A stretch of 64,000 nucleotides of DNA from an uncultured Methanomethylovorans sp. (GCF_963678545.1 NZ_OY782870.1:1736001-1800000); one strand, 5' to 3'. Positions 44,854 through 54,065 are shown, counted from the first letter of the stretch. The notes: generated by a model from the letters alone, not told the origin. Translations and numbers: made by a program.

Positions 44854-45084
44854 TTGGAAGATGATTGTTTACATGTGTTAGAAGTTATGGGAAAAATCTT
44901 GTTATTTACTCCTATTATTGTAGCTTTACCATCTTTATTATATGCTATACTAACCGGAACAAATGTTGGTATAGGGGACAATAGCGCAGGTCTAATGATG
45001 TCTGCAGGATTTTTTATTTTGATACAGGCTCAGGGTCTATATACAATATACTCCTTGTTTTTAAATACTAGTACTCAAATTTGA
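44854..45084 (+). CDS. Small membrane protein (76 residues)
   Basis: A TTG start follows GAGGTGATAAA at ideal distance. The protein has two membrane spans (ILLFTPIIVALPSLLYAIL and MMSAGFFILIQAQGLYTIYS). It ends the cluster of secreted and membrane miniproteins; it is convergent with the radical SAM gene. No family recognised. Confidence 0.6.
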   Translation: MEDDCLHVLEVMGKILLFTPIIVALPSLLYAILTGTNVGIGDNSAGLMMSAGFFILIQAQGLYTIYSLFLNTSTQI

Positions 45085-45127
45085 AGTCGAAAATATCTGA
45101 AATCAGAAACTTATGACTTCTGAACAG

Positions 45128-46915
45128 TCAGAGTTTATACTCGCTACTTAACATAATTGCATTTTCTTCAATACTTGGCCAATTTCTGGATGAAGGCCTG
45201 TGCATAGATCTATTTGGAGTAGCGTCTTTAAAATCCATGCCATAAAAACGTTTGTAGAATTCGTTTGCTTCTTTTTTAATATCAACGCCGAGTTTTCCAG
45301 GATACATTTTATCAGTAATGTAAAGAAGACCAAGTATCCAGCGTGGACTTCCAAAATCCCAGGAAGTTGGTATTGCATAGACCCTTTGTTCTACTACTGC
45401 ATCAGGCTCAATGTCATATTGCCGACACAGGCTATAAAATTCATATAGTGGACGTGAAAGAACTCCTGAAATGAAAATAGTTTTTGGATTATGTTGATTA
45501 ACGAAATTAGGGTGAACATTAATGCCAGGCTTACCGTCTCTCTCAAGCAATTTATTGATACTGTATCCTCCGGCAAAGGTCACAAGATTGTTTTCCATTC
45601 TTCCCGCATTAAGAGCAAATAAGGGTGAACTCATACAATAGTACACAGAATGACCCTCATTTTCTGCTACGATACCATATACCAATTCCAGGCGTTTTTT
45701 TATGAAAGAGATAAGTTCTTCTCCTTGACGTTCCAAACCTGCTTTATTGGCAATCAGCCTGATGAATTCAAGATAAGAACATGGATGTTGTGTCATAGAC
45801 TGTATTTTTAAAAGAGTTTCATTGTCAGAGATACTCTTCCATAGACTTAGTAACATTGTATCGTCGGCTACACCTAAACATGTGAGCACTGCATGGACTA
45901 TTCCACAAGCACGGGTTATCCTATATCCTCTAAATCCAATCTCATCATGCATATTTATGGACGATATTCCTTTAACTGGAACTTTATAATCACATTTACA
46001 TGTGTATTTTGTCCATGGTTTTAAAAGCGTGGATCCCATGGGTCCATGGTATTCTCTTTCTACCAGAAGCCTTCCACATTTAGGGCAATACGTATGTAAC
46101 ATTTCAGTTCCAGGAGAATTAAATAAGTAAACATGGTCTACATGTTCACTTAATGTTTTACATAACCTCTCAGCTTCTCCTACTGATGGTTCAAGCTCAA
46201 GTGATGCATCTCCAAAGGGTATGAATCTCATTATTTGCATAGGGATTGTAGAAGAAATATCTGATAATTTCTTCGTAACATTTACAATTTCATCTTCATT
46301 TCCCCTATAATAGACAACAGCAGCTTCAACATGCACATCCATTCTAATAAGAGTAGCAATATTACGAAAAACAGGGTCAGATGCTGAAACACCACATACT
46401 CTGTAGCTGCGGTTAGAAAATCCTTTTATTCCAACACTTACAAAATCTAACAGATTTCCAAGCTCTTTTAGTGCCTCATCTGTAAAATAACAGTTAGTAG
46501 AACAACCCACTAGTAAACCATGTTCTTTTGCCAAGGTTGCCAGTTCCTTGAATAAGTAATAATTAGCAGCTGGCTCGTTAAGCATTGAAACAATACCTAT
46601 ACACTCTTGCTGCATTGCTATTGATATTACCTGAGACAGGCTAATATTTGGCCAGTCTAGTGAGCTACTGGATGATACTAATCTTGTAACACACCCAGGA
46701 CATCGGAAATTACATCCATTACTGAAAACTTGAAGGAACTTCCCTGAAGGATAATAGTGAAGAATAGGAACTGTTTCTATGGATATTGGATCGGCTTTCA
46801 GATATCCTATGCTCGGATCTTGAAGGACGGCATTACCATCACTAATGTATGTTCCACACCGACCATTGCTGTGTTCATTTATATCACAGCGGATTTCACA
46901 TATATTACACTTCAT
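45128..46915 (-). CDS. Radical SAM protein with C-terminal binding-protein-like domain
   Basis: The 595-residue protein has an N-terminal radical SAM part of the activase-like type: CNICEIRCDINEHSNGRCGTY, then the cluster motif SNGCNFRCPGCVTR, SMLNEPAANYYLFKELATLA and a Cys-rich TYCPKCGRLLVEREYHG ... CKCDY. The last 170 residues differ: NNLVTFAGGYSINKLLERDG, NPKTIFISGVLSRPLYEF, VVEQRVYAIPTSWDFGSPRW, ILGLLYITDKMYPGKLG and EANEFYKRFYGMDF. That is the C-terminal half of a BtuF/FhuD-type ABC binding protein, also seen in the gene at 49740. There is no signal peptide, so this lobe is cytoplasmic and may sense or carry the metal complex of the neighbouring transporter. Confidence 0.8.
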   Translation of the reverse strand: MKCNICEIRCDINEHSNGRCGTYISDGNAVLQDPSIGYLKADPISIETVPILHYYPSGKFLQVFSNGCNFRCPGCVTRLVSSSSSLDWPNISLSQVISIAMQQECIGIVSMLNEPAANYYLFKELATLAKEHGLLVGCSTNCYFTDEALKELGNLLDFVSVGIKGFSNRSYRVCGVSASDPVFRNIATLIRMDVHVEAAVVYYRGNEDEIVNVTKKLSDISSTIPMQIMRFIPFGDASLELEPSVGEAERLCKTLSEHVDHVYLFNSPGTEMLHTYCPKCGRLLVEREYHGPMGSTLLKPWTKYTCKCDYKVPVKGISSINMHDEIGFRGYRITRACGIVHAVLTCLGVADDTMLLSLWKSISDNETLLKIQSMTQHPCSYLEFIRLIANKAGLERQGEELISFIKKRLELVYGIVAENEGHSVYYCMSSPLFALNAGRMENNLVTFAGGYSINKLLERDGKPGINVHPNFVNQHNPKTIFISGVLSRPLYEFYSLCRQYDIEPDAVVEQRVYAIPTSWDFGSPRWILGLLYITDKMYPGKLGVDIKKEANEFYKRFYGMDFKDATPNRSMHRPSSRNWPSIEENAIMLSSEYKL

Positions 46916-47002
46916 TATTTGTCCCTTCTTTTCATCCTCCTTTACTATGTATATTTAGTGGATTTTGTATGATGGAGTGTTCCAGTTTACAAGAACTGTT
47001 AT

Positions 47003-47034
47003 GGGGTACATTATTTGCGCCTTTATTGTACCCC
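47003..47034. promoter_or_regulatory. Inverted repeat GGGGTACA ... TGTACCCC before the radical SAM gene
   Basis: Perfect 8-base arms separated by 16 bases lie 88-119 bases upstream of the radical SAM start. On the plus strand the right arm is followed by TTTTTT, so it could also act as a terminator in that direction. An operator or leader hairpin is possible. Confidence 0.4.
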
Positions 47035-47246
47035 TTTTTTGCTCCTGTCTTAAGGTACTCTATCCTTTCCAATCCACATAAATGCAGGCTGGACATAATT
47101 TTCACTATACGTTTTGTGGAAACATATGTGCCTCTATCTTTTAGGTTAAGGGGGTGATTTGCCACTACAATACCTCCCGATTTTCCGATTTTGTTATGCC
47201 CTTTTTTCCATTCATTGCCTGCCTGCCCTATTTTCTGTTTTAATCG

Positions 47247-47266
47247 TTATGTTTGAACAAACATAA
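47247..47266 (+). promoter_or_regulatory. Operator-like palindrome TTATGTTTGAACAAACATAA next to a TATA box
   Basis: Nine-base arms with an AA centre stand two bases before GTATATATAA (47269-47278), pointing right. The promoter now runs into IS copy B. Before the insertion it would have faced the methyltransferase / metal-binding-protein genes, so it may be their original regulated promoter. Confidence 0.5.
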
Positions 47267-47382
47267 TGGTATATATAATTTATCCCTCCTACAACTTTAA
47301 AAGAAACTCAAAACCATGTAAATGCAGCGCTATCATGTGTTTTTCAAATTCTATATCTTATCTTTCATGGAAAACGGTGTCT

Positions 47383-48288
47383 TCAGTGAAAATACGGCTT
47401 TGTAGAAATGCTCATTTGAACAATATATGTAACCTTGACATACCTGTCAAGGTTATGCACTAATAGTTTCAATTTAACCTCTTTTGCTTGATTCCAATAC
47501 TTTTTTGCCTTCACTTCTTCCCCGTATTTCCTTTTCAGAACAGAGAACATCGTTTCTACAAGATTTCTGCAATGGTACAATATTTCCTCAAACTCATCGA
47601 TCATTTTTCTACGATACTTACCCTTGATCTTCTTCCTTTTCCTTTCTCTCAAAGGAATCATAGCTACTGCGTCTAGTTCTTCCCTTACTAGAGAATGTAT
47701 AGCTTCAGAATCGTAACCTTTGTCCATAAGGTAAAACTTTGATTGGCGATTTTTATGACATTGCCGTAGCAATGTCATCGCATGCTTTGCATCATGGATA
47801 GGCTTACCAGATATCTTAAAACCAGTGATAATAAACTTCTTTGTATCAATGGAAATACTCACTTTTAGGAATGATCTACGTTTCTTTCCAGTCCTAAAAG
47901 AGTAATAGTAGCTACAGTGACCACTCGTAAATCCACTCGAATCAATGGCAATTATCTCTATTTTTTCGCCATATGAATAGAACAGTTTTAGTGTTTGCTG
48001 TAACAACGATCTGAAAAGAATTGACCTAAGTCTAGTTATAAACTTGTGAAGTGTGGTATAATGTGGAACCTCTTTTAAACCAATTCTTAACTTCAAACTC
48101 TCCATTAATTCAACAAGTTCAACAATACTTCTGTAATCTACATTAAGATATTCTTTTAACAAAATCAAGGTCAATAGCTGGTGTTGTGTATATTTCCTTT
48201 TCGAATATTTGCAACTATAGATCGGCAGGTGTGATTTTCCTGATACAGCTAAAGCTGTATCAACAAACTTTAAGTACTTATTTGACAA
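47383..48288 (-). CDS. IS transposase, copy B
   Basis: The protein is the same as that of copy A up to the end of the element (SISTKP), with the DDE residues in [22 protein letters not shown] and [14 protein letters not shown]. Here the frame leaves the element and stops in host DNA at 47383 after YFH, giving 301 residues. TTG start. Confidence 0.93.
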   Translation of the reverse strand: MSNKYLKFVDTALAVSGKSHLPIYSCKYSKRKYTQHQLLTLILLKEYLNVDYRSIVELVELMESLKLRIGLKEVPHYTTLHKFITRLRSILFRSLLQQTLKLFYSYGEKIEIIAIDSSGFTSGHCSYYYSFRTGKKRRSFLKVSISIDTKKFIITGFKISGKPIHDAKHAMTLLRQCHKNRQSKFYLMDKGYDSEAIHSLVREELDAVAMIPLRERKRKKIKGKYRRKMIDEFEEILYHCRNLVETMFSVLKRKYGEEVKAKKYWNQAKEVKLKLLVHNLDRYVKVTYIVQMSISTKPYFH

Positions 48289-48395
48289 AACACAATCATC
48301 CCCTTTGTGTTTCAGTGGAAAGTAATACTCAGGGGATTTATTCTTTTTAAATTATTAGGTCAAAATAAAAGCAAAAGTAGCATTTCTACAGAGCC
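47396..48395. mobile_element. Insertion sequence copy B (1,000 bp, IS5 family, ISH1-like)
   Basis: Same element as copy A with the same 17-bp terminal repeats. The 8-bp target duplication is GAAAATAC on both sides. It is inserted between the palindromic promoter at 47247 and the methyltransferase gene. Confidence 0.93.
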
Positions 48396-48411
48396 GAAAA
48401 TACTGTAGTAC

Positions 48412-48419
48412 TTATATAG
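48412..48419 (+). promoter_or_regulatory. Box A of the methyltransferase gene, probably leaderless
   Basis: TTATATAG lies 28 bases before the ATG at 48440, the normal distance from TATA box to start site, and there is no ribosome site (ATACCAACATT). The mRNA is probably leaderless. The box is 17 bases from the edge of IS copy B. Confidence 0.5.
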
Positions 48420-48439
48420 TCATTTGAAATACCAACATT

Positions 48440-49480
48440 ATGGATAAATTGATTGATTTAGTTCCTCCAGTAAAGTATATGGACGACCTTCTCCGAGAAA
48501 TTGCAATGGGTTTTGAAAAATCACAGATACTGTTTACTGCCTTTGAACTTGGTATCTTCACAAAGCTTAAACTTCCTACTACAGCACAGGCATTAATAAG
48601 TGAAATGCATCTTAACCCACAAGTAACAGGCAGATTTTTGGATATACTAACTGCAATGAATTTGCTTTCAAAAAGTGGCGATTATTATCAGACACATCAT
48701 AATTTCATTCCTTTTCTAGTTGAAGGTGAGGCTTATTATTCAAATTATATGGAAGCTGCCATAAATGAGCGTAAAATATGGCTGAATTTGAAACAATCAA
48801 TAATCAAAAAAACTTCTATCACTTCAGAAAAACAAAGCTACGTTTATAATACTGAACGACTGAATTGGATTGCACTTGATTGTATGCATGGCAGACTGCA
48901 AAAAACACTCAATATAATTACTTCTCTTCCGGAGTTCAAAAGTGCCAGATCCCTTATAGATCTAGGTGGAGGGCATGGACTATTTAGTATAGGTTTTGTA
49001 CAGGAAAATCCAAATCTGCAAGTTATTGTTTTTGATCAGCCCGATATAACTACTATGACTCAGGAATACATAAATCAATATGGAGTGCGTGAAAATATCA
49101 AAACACTTTCCGGGAATTATCTACAAGATGATTTCGGGACTGGATATGACATTATTTTTGAGGCTCTATCTTTGGAGGGAGGGCGTGAAGAAGCAAAGAT
49201 CCTATATAAAAAGGTGTCAAATGCTCTTAATCCGAATGGACTTTTTATTACTCAACTTTTTACAATTGATGATTCCGAATTATCGCCGCTTTCCATTCTT
49301 ATTCTTGACCTTCATGAAAGAATAAAAGGCTACCAGCAAATGCACCTTATGACAAACAGAGAGATTTTTGCATTATTCAGGGATGTAGGTCTTACTGGTG
49401 AGCAAATAATCGATATTTCTATAGATGTTAATCTTCCGATGCGTATGATCATTGCAAGGAAAAATATTGATAAAAGTTAA
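48440..49480 (+). CDS. O-methyltransferase-like protein (dimerisation plus SAM domain)
   Basis: The 346-residue protein has the plan of plant-type and antibiotic O-methyltransferases: an N-terminal winged-helix dimerisation domain (ILFTAFELGIFTKLKLPTTAQALISEMHLNPQVTGRFLDILTAMNLL) and a SAM domain with ARSLIDLGGGHGLFSIGF, VFDQPDIT and a late NPNGLFITQLF strand. The usual catalytic His is not obvious. Its neighbours concern chelated metals and molybdenum, so it may make or alter a small metal-binding compound; it might also be a corrinoid-related methyltransferase. That is inference from context. Confidence 0.82.
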   Translation: MDKLIDLVPPVKYMDDLLREIAMGFEKSQILFTAFELGIFTKLKLPTTAQALISEMHLNPQVTGRFLDILTAMNLLSKSGDYYQTHHNFIPFLVEGEAYYSNYMEAAINERKIWLNLKQSIIKKTSITSEKQSYVYNTERLNWIALDCMHGRLQKTLNIITSLPEFKSARSLIDLGGGHGLFSIGFVQENPNLQVIVFDQPDITTMTQEYINQYGVRENIKTLSGNYLQDDFGTGYDIIFEALSLEGGREEAKILYKKVSNALNPNGLFITQLFTIDDSELSPLSILILDLHERIKGYQQMHLMTNREIFALFRDVGLTGEQIIDISIDVNLPMRMIIARKNIDKS

Positions 49481-49739
49481 TTTTCATAAAGTGAATATTA
49501 ATATCTATTTTTATTTTGTGTACAGTAGAAGCATTACGCAGTGTACCTATTATTATATTTGGAATTTAATAAACAGGTACATTTATGTATGAGTGGTTGA
49601 TACTGGACATTGTCTTACAGCAATCATCACTTGAACATAGCGAGAGATTTTGCTATTGTATTTTATTTTGGCCACTCTCCAAGTTCGTTGATTGTGTATA
49701 TAGATCCTAGATAGGGATAGTTGTAAAAGTGGAGTAACT

Positions 49740-51779
49740 ATGAGTAACAAAACAAGAATAATTCTCATAGCCATCATGTTGGTGGCTGCAGTCTTCTTAA
49801 GTGGCTGCGTGGACGACAAATCAGCAACAGAAGATCAAAGTTCTGAAAAGATAACAGAAAAAGCAAATTCAGCTATAGGTCAGAATAATGTCACTGATGA
49901 TAAAAAGATGAGTGTTCCAGAAGACATTGATAATAACATGACCAATGCTACTGCAACAGCTTCTTCTTTTAATGTTACCAACACTACCAATACCACATCT
50001 ACTTACACATATTATTCAAGTGGTAGTAGCTCTTCAAAGAGCAGTGGAAGTTCTTCAAAAAGCAGTGATTCCAGTGAAACTGATACAATAACAGTTACTG
50101 ATGATCTAGGTCGAAGCATTACTGTTCCTTATCCCTGTGAAAGAACCGTTTTCCTTGTTGAGAATGCCATGAACACTATGTATGCTGTTGGGGGCGCCAA
50201 TGATATAGTAGGAATTGGAAAAGTTTGGGCAGAGGATGTAAAGGCACCTTTCTTCAAAGCAATTGACTCTAACTACACAGTGAAAAAGATATCTAATGGA
50301 ACTGCTCAACCGAGCACTGAAACAATTGCAACTGTTAATCCACAATTGGTATTTCTATGGGCGTCTGATTGGGAAAGTGCAGACATAAAAGCAATTGAAG
50401 AGACGTTGAATGTACCTGTTTATGCTGTTTATATTGATAGTTTAGATGATCTTCAAAATCAAATAACGACTTTCAGCAAATTGATTGGTAAGAAAGAGCA
50501 GGGAGAGAAAGTAATCGATGTCATGGACAATGAGATGGATAAGGTCACCGATGTAACCAATAAGATATCCGATGAGGAAAAACCTACAGTCTACTGGATG
50601 TGGGGAGATGTGTATGGAACAGCAGGGAAGACCAGTACTGCCAATGACCTCATAGAAAGGTCAGGTGGAATAAATGTTATTGATGAATGGGATAACAGTT
50701 CCAAGAATACAGAACACCCAGTTCTTAATCTTGAAACTCTTCTTAAGCTTAATCCAGATGTCATATACATGTGGTATAACGCTAATCTGGACCCTCAAAA
50801 CATTACCAGTGGAGATAATGTAAATGGTATTGATTTTAGTGACTGGAGCCAGCTTGATGCAGTGAAAAATGGAAGAGTATACGAATTTTCGGATCATTTC
50901 GTATATGATTTCCATACTCCAAGATTGCCACTTGCAATGATGTATATGGCTAAGGACCTTTATCCGACTCAATTTGCAGATATGGACCTTACTGAGGAGG
51001 CAGATCAGTATTTTGTTGATATATATGGTGTTCATTACCCAGGATATGAATCTGCGGCATCTACAACACAGGACGTAACTGATCAGATAACTGTATCTGC
51101 TGCTGCAAGCCTGACTGAAGCGTTCACAGATATGGAAACCGAATTCGAAGCTGAGAATCCTGATATCGACGTTGTTTGCAACTTCGCAGCATCAGGCACA
51201 CTTCGTACACAGATCGAAGGTGGAGCACCCGTCGATGTATTTGCTTCGGCAGCCGAGGATCAAATGGACACACTCGCATCCAAGGGTTTCATATATAACG
51301 ATACCAGAGAGGATTTTGCTAAGAACTCACTGGTAATGATAGTTCCAAAGGGAAATACACTAGGACTTACTGGCATGCAGGATCTTACAAAGTCGGAAGT
51401 GGAGAAAATCTCAATTGGAAACCCCGATACTGTTCCTGCAGGAAAATACGCAAAGGAAGGTCTGACCATTGCAGGACTTTGGGATAGTGTATCAAATAAG
51501 ACACTTTTAGCAGAAAATGTTAAACAGGCACTTGTTTATGTGGAAACTGGGGAAGCTGAAGCAGGATTTGTATTCAGTACCGATGCCTCCTCTGCAAAGA
51601 ATGGTTCAATTGAAGTCATTACTTCAGTTCCGGTAACCACACCCATTACTTATCCAATAGCTATAGTGTCATCTACACAACACGAGGAAGATTCCCAACT
51701 GTTCATAGACTTCGTTACTGGGGAAAAAGGTGAATCCATACTGGAACAATATGGTTTCAGCATTCCTCAAACAGGATGA
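49740..51779 (+). CDS. Fused lipoprotein: BtuF/FhuD-type binding domain plus ModA-type molybdate-binding domain
   Basis: The 679-residue protein begins with a lipoprotein signal (ILIAIMLVAAVFLSGCVDD). A Thr/Ser-rich linker (about 60-115) precedes a type-III binding domain: TITVTDDLGRSITVPYPCER, NTMYAVGGANDIVGIG, then LNPDVIYMWYNANL and FHTPRLPLAMMYMAKDLYP. From about residue 440 a ModA-like domain follows: ITVSAAASLTEAFTDMETEF, NFAASGTLRTQIEGGAPVDV, FASAAEDQMDTLASKG, and TYPIAIVSSTQHEEDS. Each half normally belongs to a different ABC system (metal chelates; molybdate or tungstate). GTGGAG gives the start. The downstream genes supply an intact FecCD-type permease but only a broken modB. Confidence 0.9.
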   Translation: MSNKTRIILIAIMLVAAVFLSGCVDDKSATEDQSSEKITEKANSAIGQNNVTDDKKMSVPEDIDNNMTNATATASSFNVTNTTNTTSTYTYYSSGSSSSKSSGSSSKSSDSSETDTITVTDDLGRSITVPYPCERTVFLVENAMNTMYAVGGANDIVGIGKVWAEDVKAPFFKAIDSNYTVKKISNGTAQPSTETIATVNPQLVFLWASDWESADIKAIEETLNVPVYAVYIDSLDDLQNQITTFSKLIGKKEQGEKVIDVMDNEMDKVTDVTNKISDEEKPTVYWMWGDVYGTAGKTSTANDLIERSGGINVIDEWDNSSKNTEHPVLNLETLLKLNPDVIYMWYNANLDPQNITSGDNVNGIDFSDWSQLDAVKNGRVYEFSDHFVYDFHTPRLPLAMMYMAKDLYPTQFADMDLTEEADQYFVDIYGVHYPGYESAASTTQDVTDQITVSAAASLTEAFTDMETEFEAENPDIDVVCNFAASGTLRTQIEGGAPVDVFASAAEDQMDTLASKGFIYNDTREDFAKNSLVMIVPKGNTLGLTGMQDLTKSEVEKISIGNPDTVPAGKYAKEGLTIAGLWDSVSNKTLLAENVKQALVYVETGEAEAGFVFSTDASSAKNGSIEVITSVPVTTPITYPIAIVSSTQHEEDSQLFIDFVTGEKGESILEQYGFSIPQTG

Positions 51780-51784
51780 ACTCT

Positions 51785-52032
51785 ATGCTTGGCCAGGTAG
51801 ATTTCCTTTATGCACAACACTTAAGATGTCACTGGTATCCTTGCTAATGGTGGTAATCGGTGCCGTAATATCTTATATTCTAGCCAGAAGGGAATTCATG
51901 GGAAAGTGGCTTATTGATGTACTGGTCACTCTTCCCATGATACTTCACAAAACAGTAATTGAATATATGCTGGTATTTCTTCTTGAGAAAAGAGGAATAA
52001 TTGGACAATTGTTATTCAACACCCAAGGATAA
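51785..52032 (+). pseudogene. modB: modB, molybdate permease, frameshifted and truncated
   Basis: ATG 51785 opens MLGQVDF, the usual start of a ModB. A frameshift near 51805 moves the frame to PLCTTLKMSLVSLLMVVIGA, VISYILARREFMGKWLIDVL and TLPMILHKTVIEYMLVFLLE, and a stop at 52032 ends it after about 90 residues. A full ModB has about 220, including the EAA loop that meets the ATPase, which is absent here. The gene overlaps no other and follows the ModA fusion by five bases. The molybdate permease of this operon is therefore not functional as written. Confidence 0.8.
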
Positions 52033-52138
52033 CCTTACTTTTCATGTGACAGGTAACATGAGAAAAAATTAGCTCTTTATTATTGAATGTACTTGATCGC
52101 AAAAATTATTCGTGATCTAAAGTTAAAATGTGATAAAT

Positions 52139-53209
52139 ATGAGGTTACATCCAACAAAAGGAAATAAGGGATTTTTTTTCTTAAAATGCCATTTTCCATC
52201 ATCTATATCTTTGAAAAAACTGCTATATCTATCTTTTTTAGTCCTCCCCTTACCTGTTTTTATATTTTCTGCCTTTCTTGGAACATATCATATTGATTCT
52301 CTGGAAATAATCAAAGTTATTTTTTCCAAATTTACGCCATATCAATATAACTATCCATCCATGTATGATGTTGTTATTTTTAACATCCGATTTCCGAGAA
52401 TTCTCCTTGCAATGATGACGGGAGCAGCTCTTTCAACAACTGGAGCTACATTCCAGGGTATATTTAGAAATCCTCTGGTAAGTCCTTATATCCTGGGCTT
52501 ATCTTCAGGAGCGGTTTTTGGTGCTGCTTTATGCATCGCATTTCTTCCCCATATACCTATTCAAATGGGTGCTTTCATTTTTAGTCTCGTTGCACTTGGT
52601 CTTTCCTATGCGACTTCCTTTAATGGCCGACAAAGTTCAACTATAACTCTTGTACTTGCCGGAGTAATCACTTCATCCGTTTTTGGGGCATTGCTTGCAA
52701 TAATACAATTCATTGTAGATGAAAAATCTCTTCAGAGCATTGTTTACTGGAATATGGGTTGCTTACATACTGCCTGCTGGTCTAAATTCCTAAATTCATT
52801 TCCTTTTATAGCAACTGGATGTATTGTGATCTTTTTGCTTCGCTGGAAACTAAACGTACTGGCACTCGGAGAAGAAGAGGCAAGATCAGTGGGAATGAAT
52901 GTCCAGCAGTATAAATTAATATTTATTTTAGCGTCCTCATTTGCAGCATCTGCAGCAGTAGCAGTTGCAGGAATCATAGGGCTTGTAGGGTTAATAGTAC
53001 CACATCTATTGAGGATGATCTTTGGACCGGATCATCGAACACTAATACCATTATCAATTACTTTTGGCGCTGCATTTATGGCACTTGTGGATGACGTTGC
53101 TCGAGCTTCTTTTAGTTTTGAGGTACCTGTGGGTGTCATCACTACGCTTCTGGGAGCGCCTTTCTTTCTATACCTTCTTAGAAGTACAAAAGCAGGTGGT
53201 TGGGAATGA
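52139..53209 (+). CDS. FecCD/BtuC-family ABC transporter permease
   Basis: The 356-residue membrane protein has the family's usual length and about ten spans. Characteristic blocks are RFPRILLAMMTGAALSTTGATFQGIFRNPLVSPYILGLSSGA, LVLAGVITSSVFGALL, NVLALGEEEARSVGMNVQQYK and GLVGLIVPHLLRMIFGPDHR, the loop that contacts the ATPase. Members carry siderophores, heme, cobalamin, or molybdate and tungstate (MolB type). GTGAT precedes ATG 52139. The ATPase gene overlaps its end, so the pair forms one transporter with the 49740 binding protein. Confidence 0.93.
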   Translation: MRLHPTKGNKGFFFLKCHFPSSISLKKLLYLSFLVLPLPVFIFSAFLGTYHIDSLEIIKVIFSKFTPYQYNYPSMYDVVIFNIRFPRILLAMMTGAALSTTGATFQGIFRNPLVSPYILGLSSGAVFGAALCIAFLPHIPIQMGAFIFSLVALGLSYATSFNGRQSSTITLVLAGVITSSVFGALLAIIQFIVDEKSLQSIVYWNMGCLHTACWSKFLNSFPFIATGCIVIFLLRWKLNVLALGEEEARSVGMNVQQYKLIFILASSFAASAAVAVAGIIGLVGLIVPHLLRMIFGPDHRTLIPLSITFGAAFMALVDDVARASFSFEVPVGVITTLLGAPFFLYLLRSTKAGGWE

Positions 53210-54039
53210 CAGACACTCGTTTGTTAAGGTCCGATGGTATATCTATCAACAATATATATTTGAGTTACAAAAAAGAGCTTGTATTTAACGGACTTAATTT
53301 ATCTGTCAAAAAAGGCTCTATTGTTACAATGGTAGGTCCGAATGGCTGTGGAAAAACAACACTTCTTAAAATAATAAATGGATCTTTAAAGCAACATCAT
53401 GGGACAGTTTTTATTGATGGTAAAAACTCAGAAACAATTCCAAATATGGAGATGGCAAAAACGTTAAGCTATGTTCCTCAGCTTCATAGATCTTCTTTCC
53501 CTTTTTCTGTGTTGGATGTAGTACTCACAGGAAGAATGCCTTATATTTCCATATTTTCAACCCCTGGAAAACAAGATATCGAAAAAGCATGTTGTATTCT
53601 TGAGTTTTTAGAAATATCGCATTTTGCACACAGGCCATATACACAGATAAGTGGTGGGGAACGGCAGATGGTCATGATTGCAAAAGCACTGGTGCAAGAA
53701 CCGGATTTTCTTCTCCTTGATGAACCTACTTCATTCCTTGACCTAAAAAACCAGATACATGTATTGAAAACCATTACTACCCTTTCGAAAACCAGGAATA
53801 TTACGGTTCTAATGACCTTGCATGAACCAAATCATGCAATGTTGTTTTCTGATGAAGTAATTTTGCTTAGAAAACTTGAAGCTGTAAAAAATGAAAAGAT
53901 TCCAGTTAGAGTTGATAATATTGTTGTTTCAGGAACTCCTGAAAAGGTAATGACCCCTGCGAAAATATTCGAAGCGTATGGAATTCATGTAGATATTGTA
54001 GAACACAATGGAAAGAAAGTAATTGTACCTGTTGTTTGA
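53206..54039 (+). CDS. ABC transporter ATPase for the FecCD-type permease
   Basis: The 277-residue protein has Walker A GPNGCGKTTLLKIING, the Q loop in LSYVPQLHRSSFPFSVLDVVLTGRMPY, the signature SGGERQMVMIAKAL, Walker B FLLLDEPTSFLD and the switch His in LMTLHEPNHA. The ATG shares four bases with the permease stop (ATGA). The sequence is of the FepC/BtuD/MolC type. A C-terminal extension of about 30 residues ends in VEHNGKKVIVPVV. Confidence 0.94.
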   Translation: MTDTRLLRSDGISINNIYLSYKKELVFNGLNLSVKKGSIVTMVGPNGCGKTTLLKIINGSLKQHHGTVFIDGKNSETIPNMEMAKTLSYVPQLHRSSFPFSVLDVVLTGRMPYISIFSTPGKQDIEKACCILEFLEISHFAHRPYTQISGGERQMVMIAKALVQEPDFLLLDEPTSFLDLKNQIHVLKTITTLSKTRNITVLMTLHEPNHAMLFSDEVILLRKLEAVKNEKIPVRVDNIVVSGTPEKVMTPAKIFEAYGIHVDIVEHNGKKVIVPVV

Positions 54040-54065
54040 ACAGTTGAAGGAGTGAATAGTAACAA

